Source: CALMAK01 sp964392265
GTDB taxonomy: Bacteria > Patescibacteriota > Saccharimonadia > Saccharimonadales > Saccharimonadaceae
NCBI GenBank assembly: GCA_964392265.1
Contig: CAYMOS010000004.1
Span: 124,001-188,000 of the forward strand
Direction of reading: 5' to 3'
DNA: 64,000 nucleotides
The position numbers and the translations under genes are program-made. Positions 39,986 to 48,992 of the stretch are shown in pieces (the stretch's first letter is position 1; every line of letters begins with the position of its first letter). The notes under the pieces were generated by a model. That model was not told the DNA's origin. It worked only from the letters and a program-made list of their open reading frames with translations, and ran no database searches.

Positions 39986-40561
39986 TTATCTTTTTGATAC
40001 ATAGGGGGAACTCGTAATATAAAACCGACGCAGCTCATGAACAGCCTTGGAGATACCGATACGTTTACCAACCGTCACGTCACTATCTGAAATAGCTGGC
40101 TTTTTGATAAGACGTACGGGCGCAACCGCCAGATCATGTCCACTTAGTTTGCGATCAATTCCTAACGCCTGACAGAGCTTGCCAGGACCATTTGTCACAT
40201 TGACACCTGTCATGCCACGACGCTCCTCGATACTGTTGAGGCCCTCAATCGGCTCTACTGCACGAATCAAGACGGCCGACCCCACACCTTCCGGACCACA
40301 CACCACATTGCAACAATGATGCATGCCATAGGTAAAATACACATATAAATGCCCGGCGCTTTTGAACATCGCCGCATTACGATTAGTTGGGCCGTTAAAA
40401 GTATGGCTAGCCTCATCAACCTGATCGTACGCCTCAGTCTCGACAATCCGCACGCGAATTTCCTCCCCATCGCCCAGAGTACGCACCAATTCACAACCCA
40501 ACAAACGTCGTGCCGCCTGTTCGACAGGCACATCTAGCCAGGTAAAGTCATCTTGCCTCAT
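39986..40561 (-). CDS. mpg: 3-methyladenine DNA glycosylase
   Basis: AAG/MPG family, removes alkylated purines. About 191 residues from the ATG at 40561. RLLGCELVR, VETEAYDQVDEASHTFNGPTNRN, YFTYGMHHCCNVVCG and the NGPGKLCQALGID block are conserved; the catalytic glutamate is in VETEAY. The upstream part of the frame to 40609 crosses a GATAAT box seven bases before this ATG and was rejected. Confidence 0.92.
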   Translation of the reverse strand: MRQDDFTWLDVPVEQAARRLLGCELVRTLGDGEEIRVRIVETEAYDQVDEASHTFNGPTNRNAAMFKSAGHLYVYFTYGMHHCCNVVCGPEGVGSAVLIRAVEPIEGLNSIEERRGMTGVNVTNGPGKLCQALGIDRKLSGHDLAVAPVRLIKKPAISDSDVTVGKRIGISKAVHELRRFYITSSPYVSKR

Positions 40562-40623
40562 CCTCTCCATTATCTCACACTCACCCCTAGAAGACGACGC
40601 TTGGCGCATGCTATGATAGAGAC

Positions 40624-41322
40624 ATGCAAGATTCTTCTCCTATTGCCACCTCTAACAATCAGCTCAACAAACTACGCGCCGCTGTGCTGGGTGCGAATGA
40701 TGGTATCGTTTCTACTGCCGGTATCGTGCTCGGTGTTACTGGAGCAGCAGCATCAAAAGAGACCATTCTTCTGGCTGGGTTCGCCGGCCTTGTGTCCGGC
40801 GCTATCTCGATGGCCGCAGGCGAATTCGTCTCAGTCAGCAGCCAACGCGATAGCGAAAAAGCCTTTTTGCATCGCAGCAAACAACACATCAAGAATAATC
40901 ACGCATCAGAATTAGACGAACTCGTCGAAATTTACGTTGCCAAAGGCATCAGCCCGAAGACTGCTACTCAAGCCGCCAAAGAACTAGAGAAAAAGGGTAC
41001 GTTGGTCATCGAACTAGAAAAAGAGATCGGGATTGATCCGGACGACCTAACAAACCCGTGGAGCGCCGCGATTGCCTCGGCAGTTTCCTTCACCATTGGA
41101 GCCGCCGTACCATTGGCCGCCATCGCACTTGCACCAGCCAGCTTGCAGATCCCTATTACCGCTGGTGCTGTGCTGCTTAGTCTTGTCCTTACCGGAACAC
41201 TGAGTGCCCGAGCTGGTGAGGCCAACCAATTGCGTGCGGCATTGCGTGTCGTTATCTGGGGTATTGGTGCCATGGCAATTACCTACGGTATCGGCCATCT
41301 TGTTGGCGTGAGCCTTGGATAG
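40624..41322 (+). CDS. VIT1/CCC1-family metal transporter
   Basis: 232 residues, five helices. LRAAVLGANDGIVSTAGIVLGVTGA, GLVSGAISMAAGEFVSVSSQRDSE and a cytoplasmic metal-binding stretch with acidic residues are typical of vacuolar iron transporter homologues that export Fe2+ or Mn2+. TATGAT ends six bases before the ATG. Divergent from the glycosylase gene. Confidence 0.9.
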   Translation: MQDSSPIATSNNQLNKLRAAVLGANDGIVSTAGIVLGVTGAAASKETILLAGFAGLVSGAISMAAGEFVSVSSQRDSEKAFLHRSKQHIKNNHASELDELVEIYVAKGISPKTATQAAKELEKKGTLVIELEKEIGIDPDDLTNPWSAAIASAVSFTIGAAVPLAAIALAPASLQIPITAGAVLLSLVLTGTLSARAGEANQLRAALRVVIWGIGAMAITYGIGHLVGVSLG

Positions 41323-41384
41323 ACTATTCTCGTTACTGATATGGTTCTCTTTTGTGTCAAATTACTTTCGGCTATACTACCTAT

Positions 41385-42068
41385 ATGGACTACGTGATTA
41401 ATCATTACCCTGAATCAAACACCTATGGCAAAACATTTGATGAATGGGTGGCTATTCTCAATCAGCAACGAGACGGCAAAATCTTTTTCGTTGAAATCGG
41501 GGCAATGGACGGGGTAAATCATGATCCTCTTTACAAGCACGTCATGGCAAATCCTGACTGGTCAGGATTATTGGTTGAGCCTCTTCCCGATATGTTTGAC
41601 AAACTAAAAACTAACTATGCCGGCCATCATAATCTGCAATTCGAAAACGTAGCGATCACAGAAACCGATGGCAGCGCTGATATATCGCGCATTCCTGCCG
41701 ATAAAGTCAATAACGTCACCCCCGCTTGGGCGGATGGAATATCAACCTTCAAGCCTCAAGAGCACATTCTCGGCCAAGAACCGACGCTTCGTCAACATAT
41801 GGTCACCCAACAAGTTACCACCATGACAATCGCCAGTTTAACAAAAAAGCACAATATCAGCCATATCGACCTCTACGCAAGCGATACGGAAGGGTATGAT
41901 AGGGTAATCTTTGAACAGGTGTGGCAGGCTGGGTTCCGACCCGCTATTATCAAGTTAGAGATTAATTACATGCTCTATCACCATATCCGCGATATTTTTT
42001 ACCAGCTGGTCAACGATGGCTACTCTTGTTTTTATGAAGGCGATGACCTCGTGGCGGTCAAATTATGA
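41385..42068 (+). CDS. FkbM family methyltransferase
   Basis: 227 residues from the ATG at 41385. FFVEIGAMDGVNHDPLY is the SAM motif I, VEPLPDMFDKL the acidic loop, NVAITETDGSADI, SHIDLYASDTEGYDRVIF the catalytic-lobe block, and KLEINYMLYH. FkbM-type enzymes methylate sugar hydroxyls on glycans. TATACT ends six bases before the ATG. It overlaps the glycosyltransferase by four bases, so the pair likely builds and methylates one surface glycan. Confidence 0.9.
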   Translation: MDYVINHYPESNTYGKTFDEWVAILNQQRDGKIFFVEIGAMDGVNHDPLYKHVMANPDWSGLLVEPLPDMFDKLKTNYAGHHNLQFENVAITETDGSADISRIPADKVNNVTPAWADGISTFKPQEHILGQEPTLRQHMVTQQVTTMTIASLTKKHNISHIDLYASDTEGYDRVIFEQVWQAGFRPAIIKLEINYMLYHHIRDIFYQLVNDGYSCFYEGDDLVAVKL

Positions 42069-42967
42069 AACGGGTGACTTTTTACATAGACCACGAGTGG
42101 GCATTTGGCTCGATCCATCTTGAACTCTGCAAATATCTGTTTACTCGTCAGATTGACGCACAGCTACTCCCCTGGGGAACCCAATATAGCGCCAAAGAAA
42201 TGGCCGAGCTTGATATAATAACTGATGTGTATGTTACAACACCAGTAGGATATACGGTGCTTATGCGTGACTATGCGATAGATCCCAATAAGATCGTTGT
42301 TGTTGTCCACGGCATCATTGATTTTTATGACATTATCAATACCCATGGACAGGCAGAGTTCGACCGACCGAAAGCCTTTGCTGTTGTATCAGAATTTCTC
42401 CGCACTAAGGCCCAAGAGCTTGGCATCAGCCGCACGCCCATTCTCCTCCCCTTAGGTATTAACACTAACCGCTATACATTACCGCCAGCTACCCAGCTAC
42501 GCACCGTTGGATATGCGGCGGCATTTCGCCGAGTCGACAATCACACCGGCTATGATCTAAAACGTGGTTACCTTGTCGAACAATGCGCCAAGGCAGTCGG
42601 CCTAGAATTTACCGTTGCCCAGCATTACCACCATAGCTATGTGACAATACCCGGGTTTTATGCCAACGTCGATTGTGTGATTACTGCTTCTACTGAGGAA
42701 GGCGCCGGACTGCCGACACTTGAAGCGGGCGCTGCCGGACGCTTAGTGATTAGCACGAACGTCGGACATTGGCCAGAGAAAGTCGGCCATAAGGGTGGGC
42801 ATGAAGTGCCCATGGATGAAACTGCTTTTATAACTGAGACAACTGCATTATTAACGAAATATATTAACGATTCGGCTGCTTTCGCGAAAAAATGCCGTGC
42901 TATCCAAAAACATGCCGCCACCTATGACTGGTCACATGTTCTTGATCATTGGGTTGCTGTTTTGTAG
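42065..42967 (+). CDS. GT-B glycosyltransferase
   Basis: 300 residues. The N-terminal domain recalls GT4 (HGIIDFYDI, FAVVSEFLRTKAQELGI), the C-terminal one carries ASTEEGAGLPTLEAGAAGRLVISTNVGHWPEKVG, an E-x7-E nucleotide-sugar site variant. Coupled to the FkbM gene by ATGA. Converges on the metallophosphoesterase with a six-base gap. Confidence 0.87.
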   Translation: MKRVTFYIDHEWAFGSIHLELCKYLFTRQIDAQLLPWGTQYSAKEMAELDIITDVYVTTPVGYTVLMRDYAIDPNKIVVVVHGIIDFYDIINTHGQAEFDRPKAFAVVSEFLRTKAQELGISRTPILLPLGINTNRYTLPPATQLRTVGYAAAFRRVDNHTGYDLKRGYLVEQCAKAVGLEFTVAQHYHHSYVTIPGFYANVDCVITASTEEGAGLPTLEAGAAGRLVISTNVGHWPEKVGHKGGHEVPMDETAFITETTALLTKYINDSAAFAKKCRAIQKHAATYDWSHVLDHWVAVL

Positions 42968-42973
42968 CCCTAA

Positions 42974-43915
42974 CTACGTTACCCAGTCAATATTTGAAAA
43001 TGTCACACTTGTGCCACTCCGCCACGTATTAGATTTGGGATCATATATCTGTGAAGATACCGTTCGTGCCGGGATATTGAAGGTGCAGACACGAGTAGGA
43101 TTACTATTATAGTCGTGCCAACAATCAAGCACATGATATGTTTTATGACTGGTCGTACTACTGGTGGAGGTACTCGATGCCCACGTGCCAACATGCCCCG
43201 AAAAGGTAAATTTAACATTTGGATTATCACGAATAATCGCATTGTACATCGCTTGAGCACTGGTGTCGCCATAACCGGCATTGCTGCCGCTGACACTACC
43301 ATTCGATTCCAGAATATAATGGCCAAAGATAATGACATTGTGATGTGGGTGCGCCTTGATAACGGCATCGGCCCATGGGTACACACTCGCACGCGGACAA
43401 AACTCCAAATTCATCACCAAGAAGTCAAGGCCTCCTGCCGTAAAGTAACGATAGGCATTATCTACCTTGCCTACCTCATATACCCCTTGAATATTTGGAA
43501 ACCGTGAACGCGGAAAATAGGTATTAAATGTACTGCTGTTACGCAAATTCTGATTCACATTCCCTGGGGCCGCAGAACCCCCTGCCTGCACGGCCGCAGT
43601 ATCGTGATTACCAATGCACAAGGCGTAAGGCATACTAGCATTATCGAGAATGGCAAGTCCGGCATCCGCTCGTACATAGTGACTATGCGTTTCATCATCC
43701 CAGTCGACGAGGTCACCGTTTTGGACAACAAATTTAATATTAAGATTATTCCTATTATTAACAATCCAGTTCATGCGCTCAACAAACATGACAGTCCGTC
43801 CAGCGCTACTATTCTCTTGTTGGGTATCAGGTATGGCAATAAATGTAAATTCCGTCTCCTGAGGAATGCTCCCCTGGGTACCAGCTGCGCCGCGTTGTGC
43901 ACGTCTATGTAGCAT
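42974..43915 (-). CDS. Calcineurin-like metallophosphoesterase
   Basis: 313 residues. FIAIPDTQ, NGDLVDWDDE, CIGNHD, IIFGHYILE and FSGHVG give the five metallophosphoesterase motifs. No signal peptide is visible although the C-terminal region is Ser/Thr-rich. The N-terminus contains two Gly-X-Y-like triplets (RGAAGTQGSIP), recalling the collagen-like gene nearby. TACAAT ends six bases before the ATG at 43915; an in-frame GTG six bases further up overlaps the spacer. Confidence 0.85.
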   Translation of the reverse strand: MLHRRAQRGAAGTQGSIPQETEFTFIAIPDTQQENSSAGRTVMFVERMNWIVNNRNNLNIKFVVQNGDLVDWDDETHSHYVRADAGLAILDNASMPYALCIGNHDTAAVQAGGSAAPGNVNQNLRNSSTFNTYFPRSRFPNIQGVYEVGKVDNAYRYFTAGGLDFLVMNLEFCPRASVYPWADAVIKAHPHHNVIIFGHYILESNGSVSGSNAGYGDTSAQAMYNAIIRDNPNVKFTFSGHVGTWASSTSTSSTTSHKTYHVLDCWHDYNSNPTRVCTFNIPARTVSSQIYDPKSNTWRSGTSVTFSNIDWVT

Positions 43916-43960
43916 AGCCACATTGTAGCATAAATTTTAGATCTGTTTTATAGTAATGGT

Positions 43961-44353
43961 ATGGATGAAAATGCCCCTGTTATTCGCTACATTGCCCTTA
44001 TTAATTCACTCAAACAAGGTGACAATTGGCTTGCCGAACCGGGTCAAGTCTCTTATGCTTTTCATACCTTTTCACTTCGTAATGAGCATCTTTACTTACC
44101 CACGGGCGACGTTAGTTTCGTATCGCCCAATACCGACCCTCGTAACCTTGATGGTGGCGTAGAGCGGCTTATTGACGCAGTCCTCCATCTATCAGTGAAA
44201 GTCCATGTCATCGCTGCCACCGAAGCTCAAGTCATACTTGAGCGTTACGTAGCTGGCGACACCATTGAGATAAGTGCCGGGTTTTCCCGCAGCTATGAGG
44301 CCTTGCAATCACTTATCGAGCAAGCTAGCGTCGACCATCCCGAGAATCACTAA
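43961..44353 (+). CDS. Hypothetical protein
   Basis: 130 residues, soluble, no named domain. VIRYIALINSLKQGDNWLAEPGQVSYAFHTFSLRNEHLYLP and RLIDAVLHLSVKVHVIAATEAQVILERY look like an ordinary alpha/beta domain. TATAGT ends six bases before the ATG, which is the main support. It lies between the metallophosphoesterase and the LamG/PKD gene. Confidence 0.65.
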   Translation: MDENAPVIRYIALINSLKQGDNWLAEPGQVSYAFHTFSLRNEHLYLPTGDVSFVSPNTDPRNLDGGVERLIDAVLHLSVKVHVIAATEAQVILERYVAGDTIEISAGFSRSYEALQSLIEQASVDHPENH

Positions 44354-44405
44354 ATCGGGTAAGCACAGCCTCGCTAGGAATCTGCCCAGTGACCCTACCG
44401 ATAGC

Positions 44406-45437
44406 TTACAGCCAATTTGAGTTACTGCGGCGCCCTACTATCCGCGGCTGCCACACTCCTGACATACGCACACATTCCGTTACCCGAAGAATCGTCACCC
44501 GGACGATATCGGTAGCCGTTAGTCCACCGCTATTAGTTACTGTAAGCTCAAACTCTAGATTATCACCATTAATCGTTGCCGGTGCATTAAAGGAAGGAGT
44601 CGCCGAAGCAGAGCTACTCAATATAACCGCCGCGCCACTGGTTTGTACCCACGTATAGCCTGTAATTGTGCCTATCGCCGTCGTCGAGCCCAATCCGTCA
44701 AGCGTCACCACCGTACCCGGCTCAATATTTGACTGATCCACGCCAGCGCTGGCAATCGGCGCAGCGTTAACTGGGTCAATCCAACCGGCGGCGAACGCAC
44801 CAGCGCGCACTTCGTCAATATCATAGGTATGCGCAGAGGCGCGTCCTGTCGAACGACCAACGAAGACACTGGCCGAATTCGTCGTACCGGCATTCACCGC
44901 CGACGACGACCATTGCTCGAGCAATACACCTGCCTCATCATACATCGCCCAACCAAGCTGACCATCGGTTGGAGAAGTACCTTTTCGTGCCGACATCTGG
45001 ATAAGTCGCGGTGTCCCGTCGGTCGGAATCACGCCAGACGATACCGAGCCAGCTACGCCAGCTCCAGCGGCGTTCCACATGCGTATCTTGCCATCCGCAC
45101 CAAACACCAGCATACCCATCGAGCCCGAGCTATTGCGAATGCCCATGAGGTCTTCGGTTGCAGCGATGGTCGAACGCAAGCGCACATAGACCGACAGAAC
45201 AACGCGATCTGATTCCATCAGCGACCACCTGAGCCGCGTATCGCCACTGTCTCCCGCCCCCAGCATAAAGCGATATCCGCGCGACCCAAATGACGCAGCT
45301 GCAGCAAGCGCAGTAATCGAGGAGCCCGCGCCAATCGCAACCGCCGAACATGCGGTTCCCGACGAACCTGTATTGACAGTTGTCGGGACAATTCCCTCTC
45401 CGATACCCTCGGCATTGTTTGTAATACTTATCGCCAT
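44406..45437 (-). CDS. Surface-type protein with LamG-like and PKD/Ig-like domains
   Basis: 343 residues, no signal peptide or anchor. Residues 1-215: a concanavalin/LamG-like jelly-roll (WSLMESDRVVLSVYVRLRST, SASVFVGRST, YDIDEVRAG). Residues 225-320: a PKD/Ig-like domain (ASAGVDQSNIEPGTVVTLDGLGS, GYTWVQTSGAAVILS). The end (GVWQPRIVGRRSNSNW) is tail-fibre-like. GAAGGAGA lies before the ATG. Follows the collagen-like gene in the same direction. Lack of export signals suggests phage-tail or spanner-like secretion, but this is open. Confidence 0.8.
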   Translation of the reverse strand: MAISITNNAEGIGEGIVPTTVNTGSSGTACSAVAIGAGSSITALAAAASFGSRGYRFMLGAGDSGDTRLRWSLMESDRVVLSVYVRLRSTIAATEDLMGIRNSSGSMGMLVFGADGKIRMWNAAGAGVAGSVSSGVIPTDGTPRLIQMSARKGTSPTDGQLGWAMYDEAGVLLEQWSSSAVNAGTTNSASVFVGRSTGRASAHTYDIDEVRAGAFAAGWIDPVNAAPIASAGVDQSNIEPGTVVTLDGLGSTTAIGTITGYTWVQTSGAAVILSSSASATPSFNAPATINGDNLEFELTVTNSGGLTATDIVRVTILRVTECVRMSGVWQPRIVGRRSNSNWL

Positions 45438-45449
45438 TATTGTCTCCTT

Positions 45450-46205
45450 CTATGCATCATACCTGTGTCGGACTGGCTGCGAGGCCACTGAACTCCCGCT
45501 AACTATCATGGATGCATGAACATCGTTGCTCCACGTATTCCCCCATGTATCAGGCATTGAGCCGGCAGCACCCGGCTGGTAGCCGTTGACGATACAGTTG
45601 GTGTTGTAGCGAATTGGATAATACCTATACGTCCCGCCATAATCACGCCAGCGGCCACCAAAGCGATTGCCTGTGATTGTAGCCACTAGAGGCGTGGCAC
45701 CCTGTGAGCCGCCCGTTTGCAGCGATACACCATGTCCCCAGTTCCAGAACCAATTGTCTACGATGGTCAAGTTGTTAACTGGCGCATAAACATCAGCCTT
45801 TGCGAGTACGCCATTGCCTGCCTGCGGAAATCCGTATGTTCCCGTATCTTCGTCGAGTGGCGTAACGCCGTTACCTGTGGCCACTGTATAATTTATGTAA
45901 TTGCTATCAAGTGTTACATTGGTTGGGTTGAGCGCATTGTACTTTGCCCCCTGGAAAAAGCAGCCGCGCACTTCCATGGTCGATCCACCGCCATGTTGTA
46001 CACCGTCATTATGCGTACCCGAACCGTCGCTGTGGCCATTCGATCGGCCACCTGGAAATGATGTGCCATCAGGGTCAACATAGTAATCATCGTCGTACCA
46101 AGACAAATAACCAACCCAACAGCCGAGCATCTGCATTGCTACTGGTCTACCCGATGGGTTGTAAAAGCCAAGCGCATCAACAGTCTTGGTAATAGCACAT
46201 CGCAC
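45450..46205 (-). pseudogene. Right-handed beta-helix C-terminal part, out of frame with the collagen-like gene
   Basis: A frame open from 46388 overlaps the collagen-like gene (46177-46818) out of phase. Before about 46200 it reads shifted collagen repeats (VLLVLLV-type) and is meaningless; after it reads as protein: HNDGVQHGGGSTMEVRGCFFQG, NVTLDSNYINYTVATGNGV, NNLTIVDNWFWNWGHGVSLQTGG, a beta-helix. The two parts probably formed one gene; whether this is a frameshift, a deletion, a phase switch or a sequence error cannot be told here. No slippery heptamer was seen. Confidence 0.65.
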
Positions 46206-46818
46206 TACCAGCAGCACCAGCAGGACCTTGTGGACCAGTCGCACCAGCACCACCTGCACCAGCAGGGCCTTGAGGACCTGTGGCACCTTGTGCACCTGCA
46301 CTACCCTGAGCACCTGTCGCACCAGCAGGACCTTGAATATTACCAACATTTTCCCAGGCCGTACCTGTCCATACATAAAGGCTGCCACTTACCAAGTAGC
46401 CATCACCTGTGTTACCACTTGGAGGAAGCTGACTCGAATTGGCAAATGAGCCAAGAATCGTGACACTGCTGCCCGCAACTCCTTGAGGACCCTGAGGGCC
46501 TGTGGCACCGGCTGATCCAGCAGGACCTTGTGGACCAGTCGCACCTTGTGCGCCGTTTGCACCGGCAGGACCTTGAGTACCTTGTGGTCCCTGAGTACCT
46601 TGCGGACCAGTTGCACCTTGTGAACCACCAGCATTATTAAGTTTAGTTTGTACTGCCGGAGCGAGCTTTACCTCTGTCACTGAACCATCAACAATTGCCG
46701 TTGTATCAACTGAATTCGGTTTAAGCTTTCCGTCAGCTTTGTGTGCCGCCGACAGGTAATCATTAAGGATCTCACCCCAATTTCCTGCGTCCGCACCAGG
46801 TATAGGTAGACGTGCCAT
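46177..46818 (-). CDS. Collagen-like repeat protein
   Basis: 213 residues. An N-terminal domain (MARLPIPGADAGNWGEILNDYLSAAHKADGKL) of a type found in CPR and actinobacterial tail-fibre-like proteins, then two blocks of Gly-X-Y repeats (GATGPQGTQGPQG type; about 19 and 15 triplets) separated by a polar stretch with VTILGSFANSSQLPPSGNTGDGYLV. The frame ends soon after the second block in MCYYQDC; a beta-helix continues out of frame (45450-46205). No signal peptide. GGAGGTG precedes the ATG. Such collagen-like proteins are usually surface fibres. Confidence 0.85.
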   Translation of the reverse strand: MARLPIPGADAGNWGEILNDYLSAAHKADGKLKPNSVDTTAIVDGSVTEVKLAPAVQTKLNNAGGSQGATGPQGTQGPQGTQGPAGANGAQGATGPQGPAGSAGATGPQGPQGVAGSSVTILGSFANSSQLPPSGNTGDGYLVSGSLYVWTGTAWENVGNIQGPAGATGAQGSAGAQGATGPQGPAGAGGAGATGPQGPAGAAGSAMCYYQDC

Positions 46819-46868
46819 AACTTACTTTTTCACCTCCAATTTAGTTACCTGTCGTTACTATTAAGTTT

Positions 46869-46897
46869 ATGGTAACGTAATTATTTTTATTGGTCAA
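46869..46897 (-). promoter_or_regulatory. Promoter of the collagen-like operon
   Basis: Minus strand TTGACC (46897-46892), 17-base spacer, TACCAT (46874-46869), then about 45 bases of leader with GGAGG. Confidence 0.6.
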
Positions 46898-46965
46898 GAA
46901 TTTTTTACTCATTGCTATAGTATAAGTTTCCAGCCAAGATGGTTTACCTCACACGCAACAACTCG

Positions 46966-47874
46966 CTAGACGCCATAGTCTGCCACAATAATCTTATGCT
47001 GGTTCATCATCGTTTTATAGGCACCAGGATATTTCATCAGCTCTTCCATATTTTCGGGCGTAACTTGCCACGAGACGCCAAATTTATCTTGGCACCAGCC
47101 ACATTGCTCGGCTTCGGGCACGGTCGAAAGCTTTTCCCACAAATAGTCTATCTCTGTCTGGTCTTTACAGTTCACCATCAGTGAAATACCCGGAGTAAAT
47201 GTCGTATCTTGCTCTACTCCAGAATCGTTGGCAGCAAACCATTGACCAGCTAACTTGAAATCGGCATATGCTACATTATCGGCAGCAACTGGACCGGTTG
47301 CGGCGTCGCCATATGGCGATTCCATGCCACGACCTGTATCTTCAAAAACTGAAGTATAGAAATCAATCGCCTCGCGGGCTTTGTTTTGTACCGGCCCAGC
47401 AAACTGAAGCGATGGAATAATTCGTGGAAATTCTGGGTCTTGGGGCTGCATCAAAATTAACTGCCACGTGACACCGTATTTGTCCCGAACCCAGCCGTAC
47501 CATTCGCTAAAGTCATAGGCATCAAGCTTCATAATCGCTTCACCGTCCGCGATGAGCTTTTTATATAACTCACTCAGGTCTTCTTTTGATTGCCCCTCTC
47601 TCTCGGGGTCAAAATAAACCATGAACGAGATTGATGAATTTGGCGCAAAGGTGCCATCGGCATTGATGAGCGAAAAGCGAAAACCCGCAATTTCAAAATC
47701 AACAGTCAATTCTTTGCCAGCCATGTCCAGCTGGAAATCCGCCAAACCTTCCTCGGCCGTTTTCGGATAATAACTCGTACCGACAATCTCACATTTTGGA
47801 AACGTCGCTGCATAGAATTCTGCCGCCTCTTTCGCTTTGCCATTTGACCAAATGTTTGGGATTATTTTTTGCAT
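46966..47874 (-). CDS. VOC/PhnB-like protein, two domains
   Basis: 302 residues, two repeats of a glyoxalase/VOC fold: NIWSNGKAKEAAEFYAATFPKCEIVG with DFSEWYGWVRDKYGVTWQLI, then LQFAGPVQNKAREAIDFYTSVFED with CGWCQDKFGVSWQV. The pattern matches 3-demethylubiquinone methyltransferase-like (PhnB) proteins, which are not true methyltransferases. Ligand unknown. Last in the operon from 48980. Confidence 0.87.
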   Translation of the reverse strand: MQKIIPNIWSNGKAKEAAEFYAATFPKCEIVGTSYYPKTAEEGLADFQLDMAGKELTVDFEIAGFRFSLINADGTFAPNSSISFMVYFDPEREGQSKEDLSELYKKLIADGEAIMKLDAYDFSEWYGWVRDKYGVTWQLILMQPQDPEFPRIIPSLQFAGPVQNKAREAIDFYTSVFEDTGRGMESPYGDAATGPVAADNVAYADFKLAGQWFAANDSGVEQDTTFTPGISLMVNCKDQTEIDYLWEKLSTVPEAEQCGWCQDKFGVSWQVTPENMEELMKYPGAYKTMMNQHKIIVADYGV

Positions 47875-47878
47875 AATT

Positions 47879-48373
47879 CTATCCTCCTTTTATATCTAAC
47901 CGTTCACACATCTGCTGAAGATCATCCTCCGAGTTGACTCCGATACCATACGGCGAATTCGCGCTTTTCAGTAGGGTGACGTGCGGAAAAGCTGGCGCAT
48001 AACCAGGGATGTGTTGACGAACAACTTGGCGCAAACTCTCTACAACAATGATAATTGCGGGTGCGATCATCGTTACCTCACCATCTTTTCGGCATACGTA
48101 ACGTTCCTCACCCAGTCCTTCGAACACAACCACGCCTGGATTCTCATGCAAGAACTGCGTAACGTCTTGGACTACATCTTGAACTACGCTAGCGTCTTCT
48201 GAGAGTTTCGAGGCTGGCACGAGACTTATATGATACTCGTCTTTTGGCAGTAGTTCTACGTTATCGACTACCCGCGCCCGTTGAGACGAGATTTCATCGG
48301 TCACATCCAGCATGATATAGTTCTTCACTTCTGGGTCATACCATATCTTTTCAGTGATATTGATGCGTGTCAT
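47879..48373 (-). CDS. 2H phosphoesterase-like protein
   Basis: 164 residues. Two HxT/S motifs: YHISLVPAS and FPHVTLLKS, the signature of the 2H phosphoesterase superfamily (LigT, cyclic phosphodiesterases), which act on 2'-3'-cyclic phosphates or 2'-5' links in RNA. The rest is not diagnostic. The start overlaps the DUF1801 gene by four bases. Confidence 0.75.
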   Translation of the reverse strand: MTRINITEKIWYDPEVKNYIMLDVTDEISSQRARVVDNVELLPKDEYHISLVPASKLSEDASVVQDVVQDVTQFLHENPGVVVFEGLGEERYVCRKDGEVTMIAPAIIIVVESLRQVVRQHIPGYAPAFPHVTLLKSANSPYGIGVNSEDDLQQMCERLDIKGG

Positions 48374-48717
48374 GCACTCACCTGTTCTTTCCGATATAAA
48401 ACAACTCGTTTAATCAAATCCACGGGCAACGGCTGGTCGTTTGGAAATTGTACCGACCCTTTACCCTGTTTGTATTTGGCAAATTCCTCGGCAAACGCCT
48501 CATGGCCATTTGGCGTTGCATAGAATCCAATATGACCATCGTATCCCGCAAAATAGACCAGTGGTTTGCCATTCAATGTATAGGCTGGCATGCCGTAGGC
48601 GATTGATTCGACCGCCAATGGGGCCGTTGTACGAATGAGGAGGCGCATGACATCGAGACGCTTCTTCACCTCGCCGTCGAACTGATTAATGTATGCGTCC
48701 ACACTTGCGACCGTCAT
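48370..48717 (-). CDS. DUF1801 (YdhG-like) protein
   Basis: 115 residues: SVDAYINQFDGEVKKRLDVMRLLI, YGMPAYTLNGKPLVYFAGYDGHIGFYATPNGHEAF, and GSVQFPNDQPLPVDLIKRVVLYR. This is the iron-chaperone-like DUF1801 pattern; function not known. Second gene of a four-gene operon. Confidence 0.9.
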   Translation of the reverse strand: MTVASVDAYINQFDGEVKKRLDVMRLLIRTTAPLAVESIAYGMPAYTLNGKPLVYFAGYDGHIGFYATPNGHEAFAEEFAKYKQGKGSVQFPNDQPLPVDLIKRVVLYRKEQVSA

Positions 48718-48722
48718 GGCTA

Positions 48723-48980
48723 TTACTCCTTTGTAAACCGTAGCTGTTGATGATCGTCTGTCTGCACGGTTGCAAAAAAGTCCTCAGCACTACGCACCCA
48801 AACAATATCCTTTTCTAGTGAACGATAAACAACAGCAGGAATTTCCTCATTCTCCAAAAAACCAGTCGTCACAATCTCGTATTCGCCGCCTTTGTAGTGA
48901 CGATACCTTGCCCCATCTATTGGTCGTTCATAGTTGGACCAGCCAGCTAGAATCTCCGTTATCGATTTTGACTTTCCCAT
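48723..48980 (-). CDS. DUF1653 protein
   Basis: 85 residues: GARYRHYKGGEYEIV, AVVYRSLEKDIVWVRSAEDFF and RFTKE are the DUF1653 pattern. Role unknown. AGGAAT repeats before the ATG are poor ribosome sites. First gene of the operon to 46966. It follows RNase Y with a 12-base gap, so read-through from there is possible. Confidence 0.9.
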   Translation of the reverse strand: MGKSKSITEILAGWSNYERPIDGARYRHYKGGEYEIVTTGFLENEEIPAVVYRSLEKDIVWVRSAEDFFATVQTDDHQQLRFTKE

Positions 48981-48992
48981 ATTCCTATATTC

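Noticed and set aside
46177..46205. Programmed -1 frameshift joining collagen and beta-helix
   Set aside because: No X-XXY-YYZ heptamer is present at the junction, so a programmed shift is not supported.
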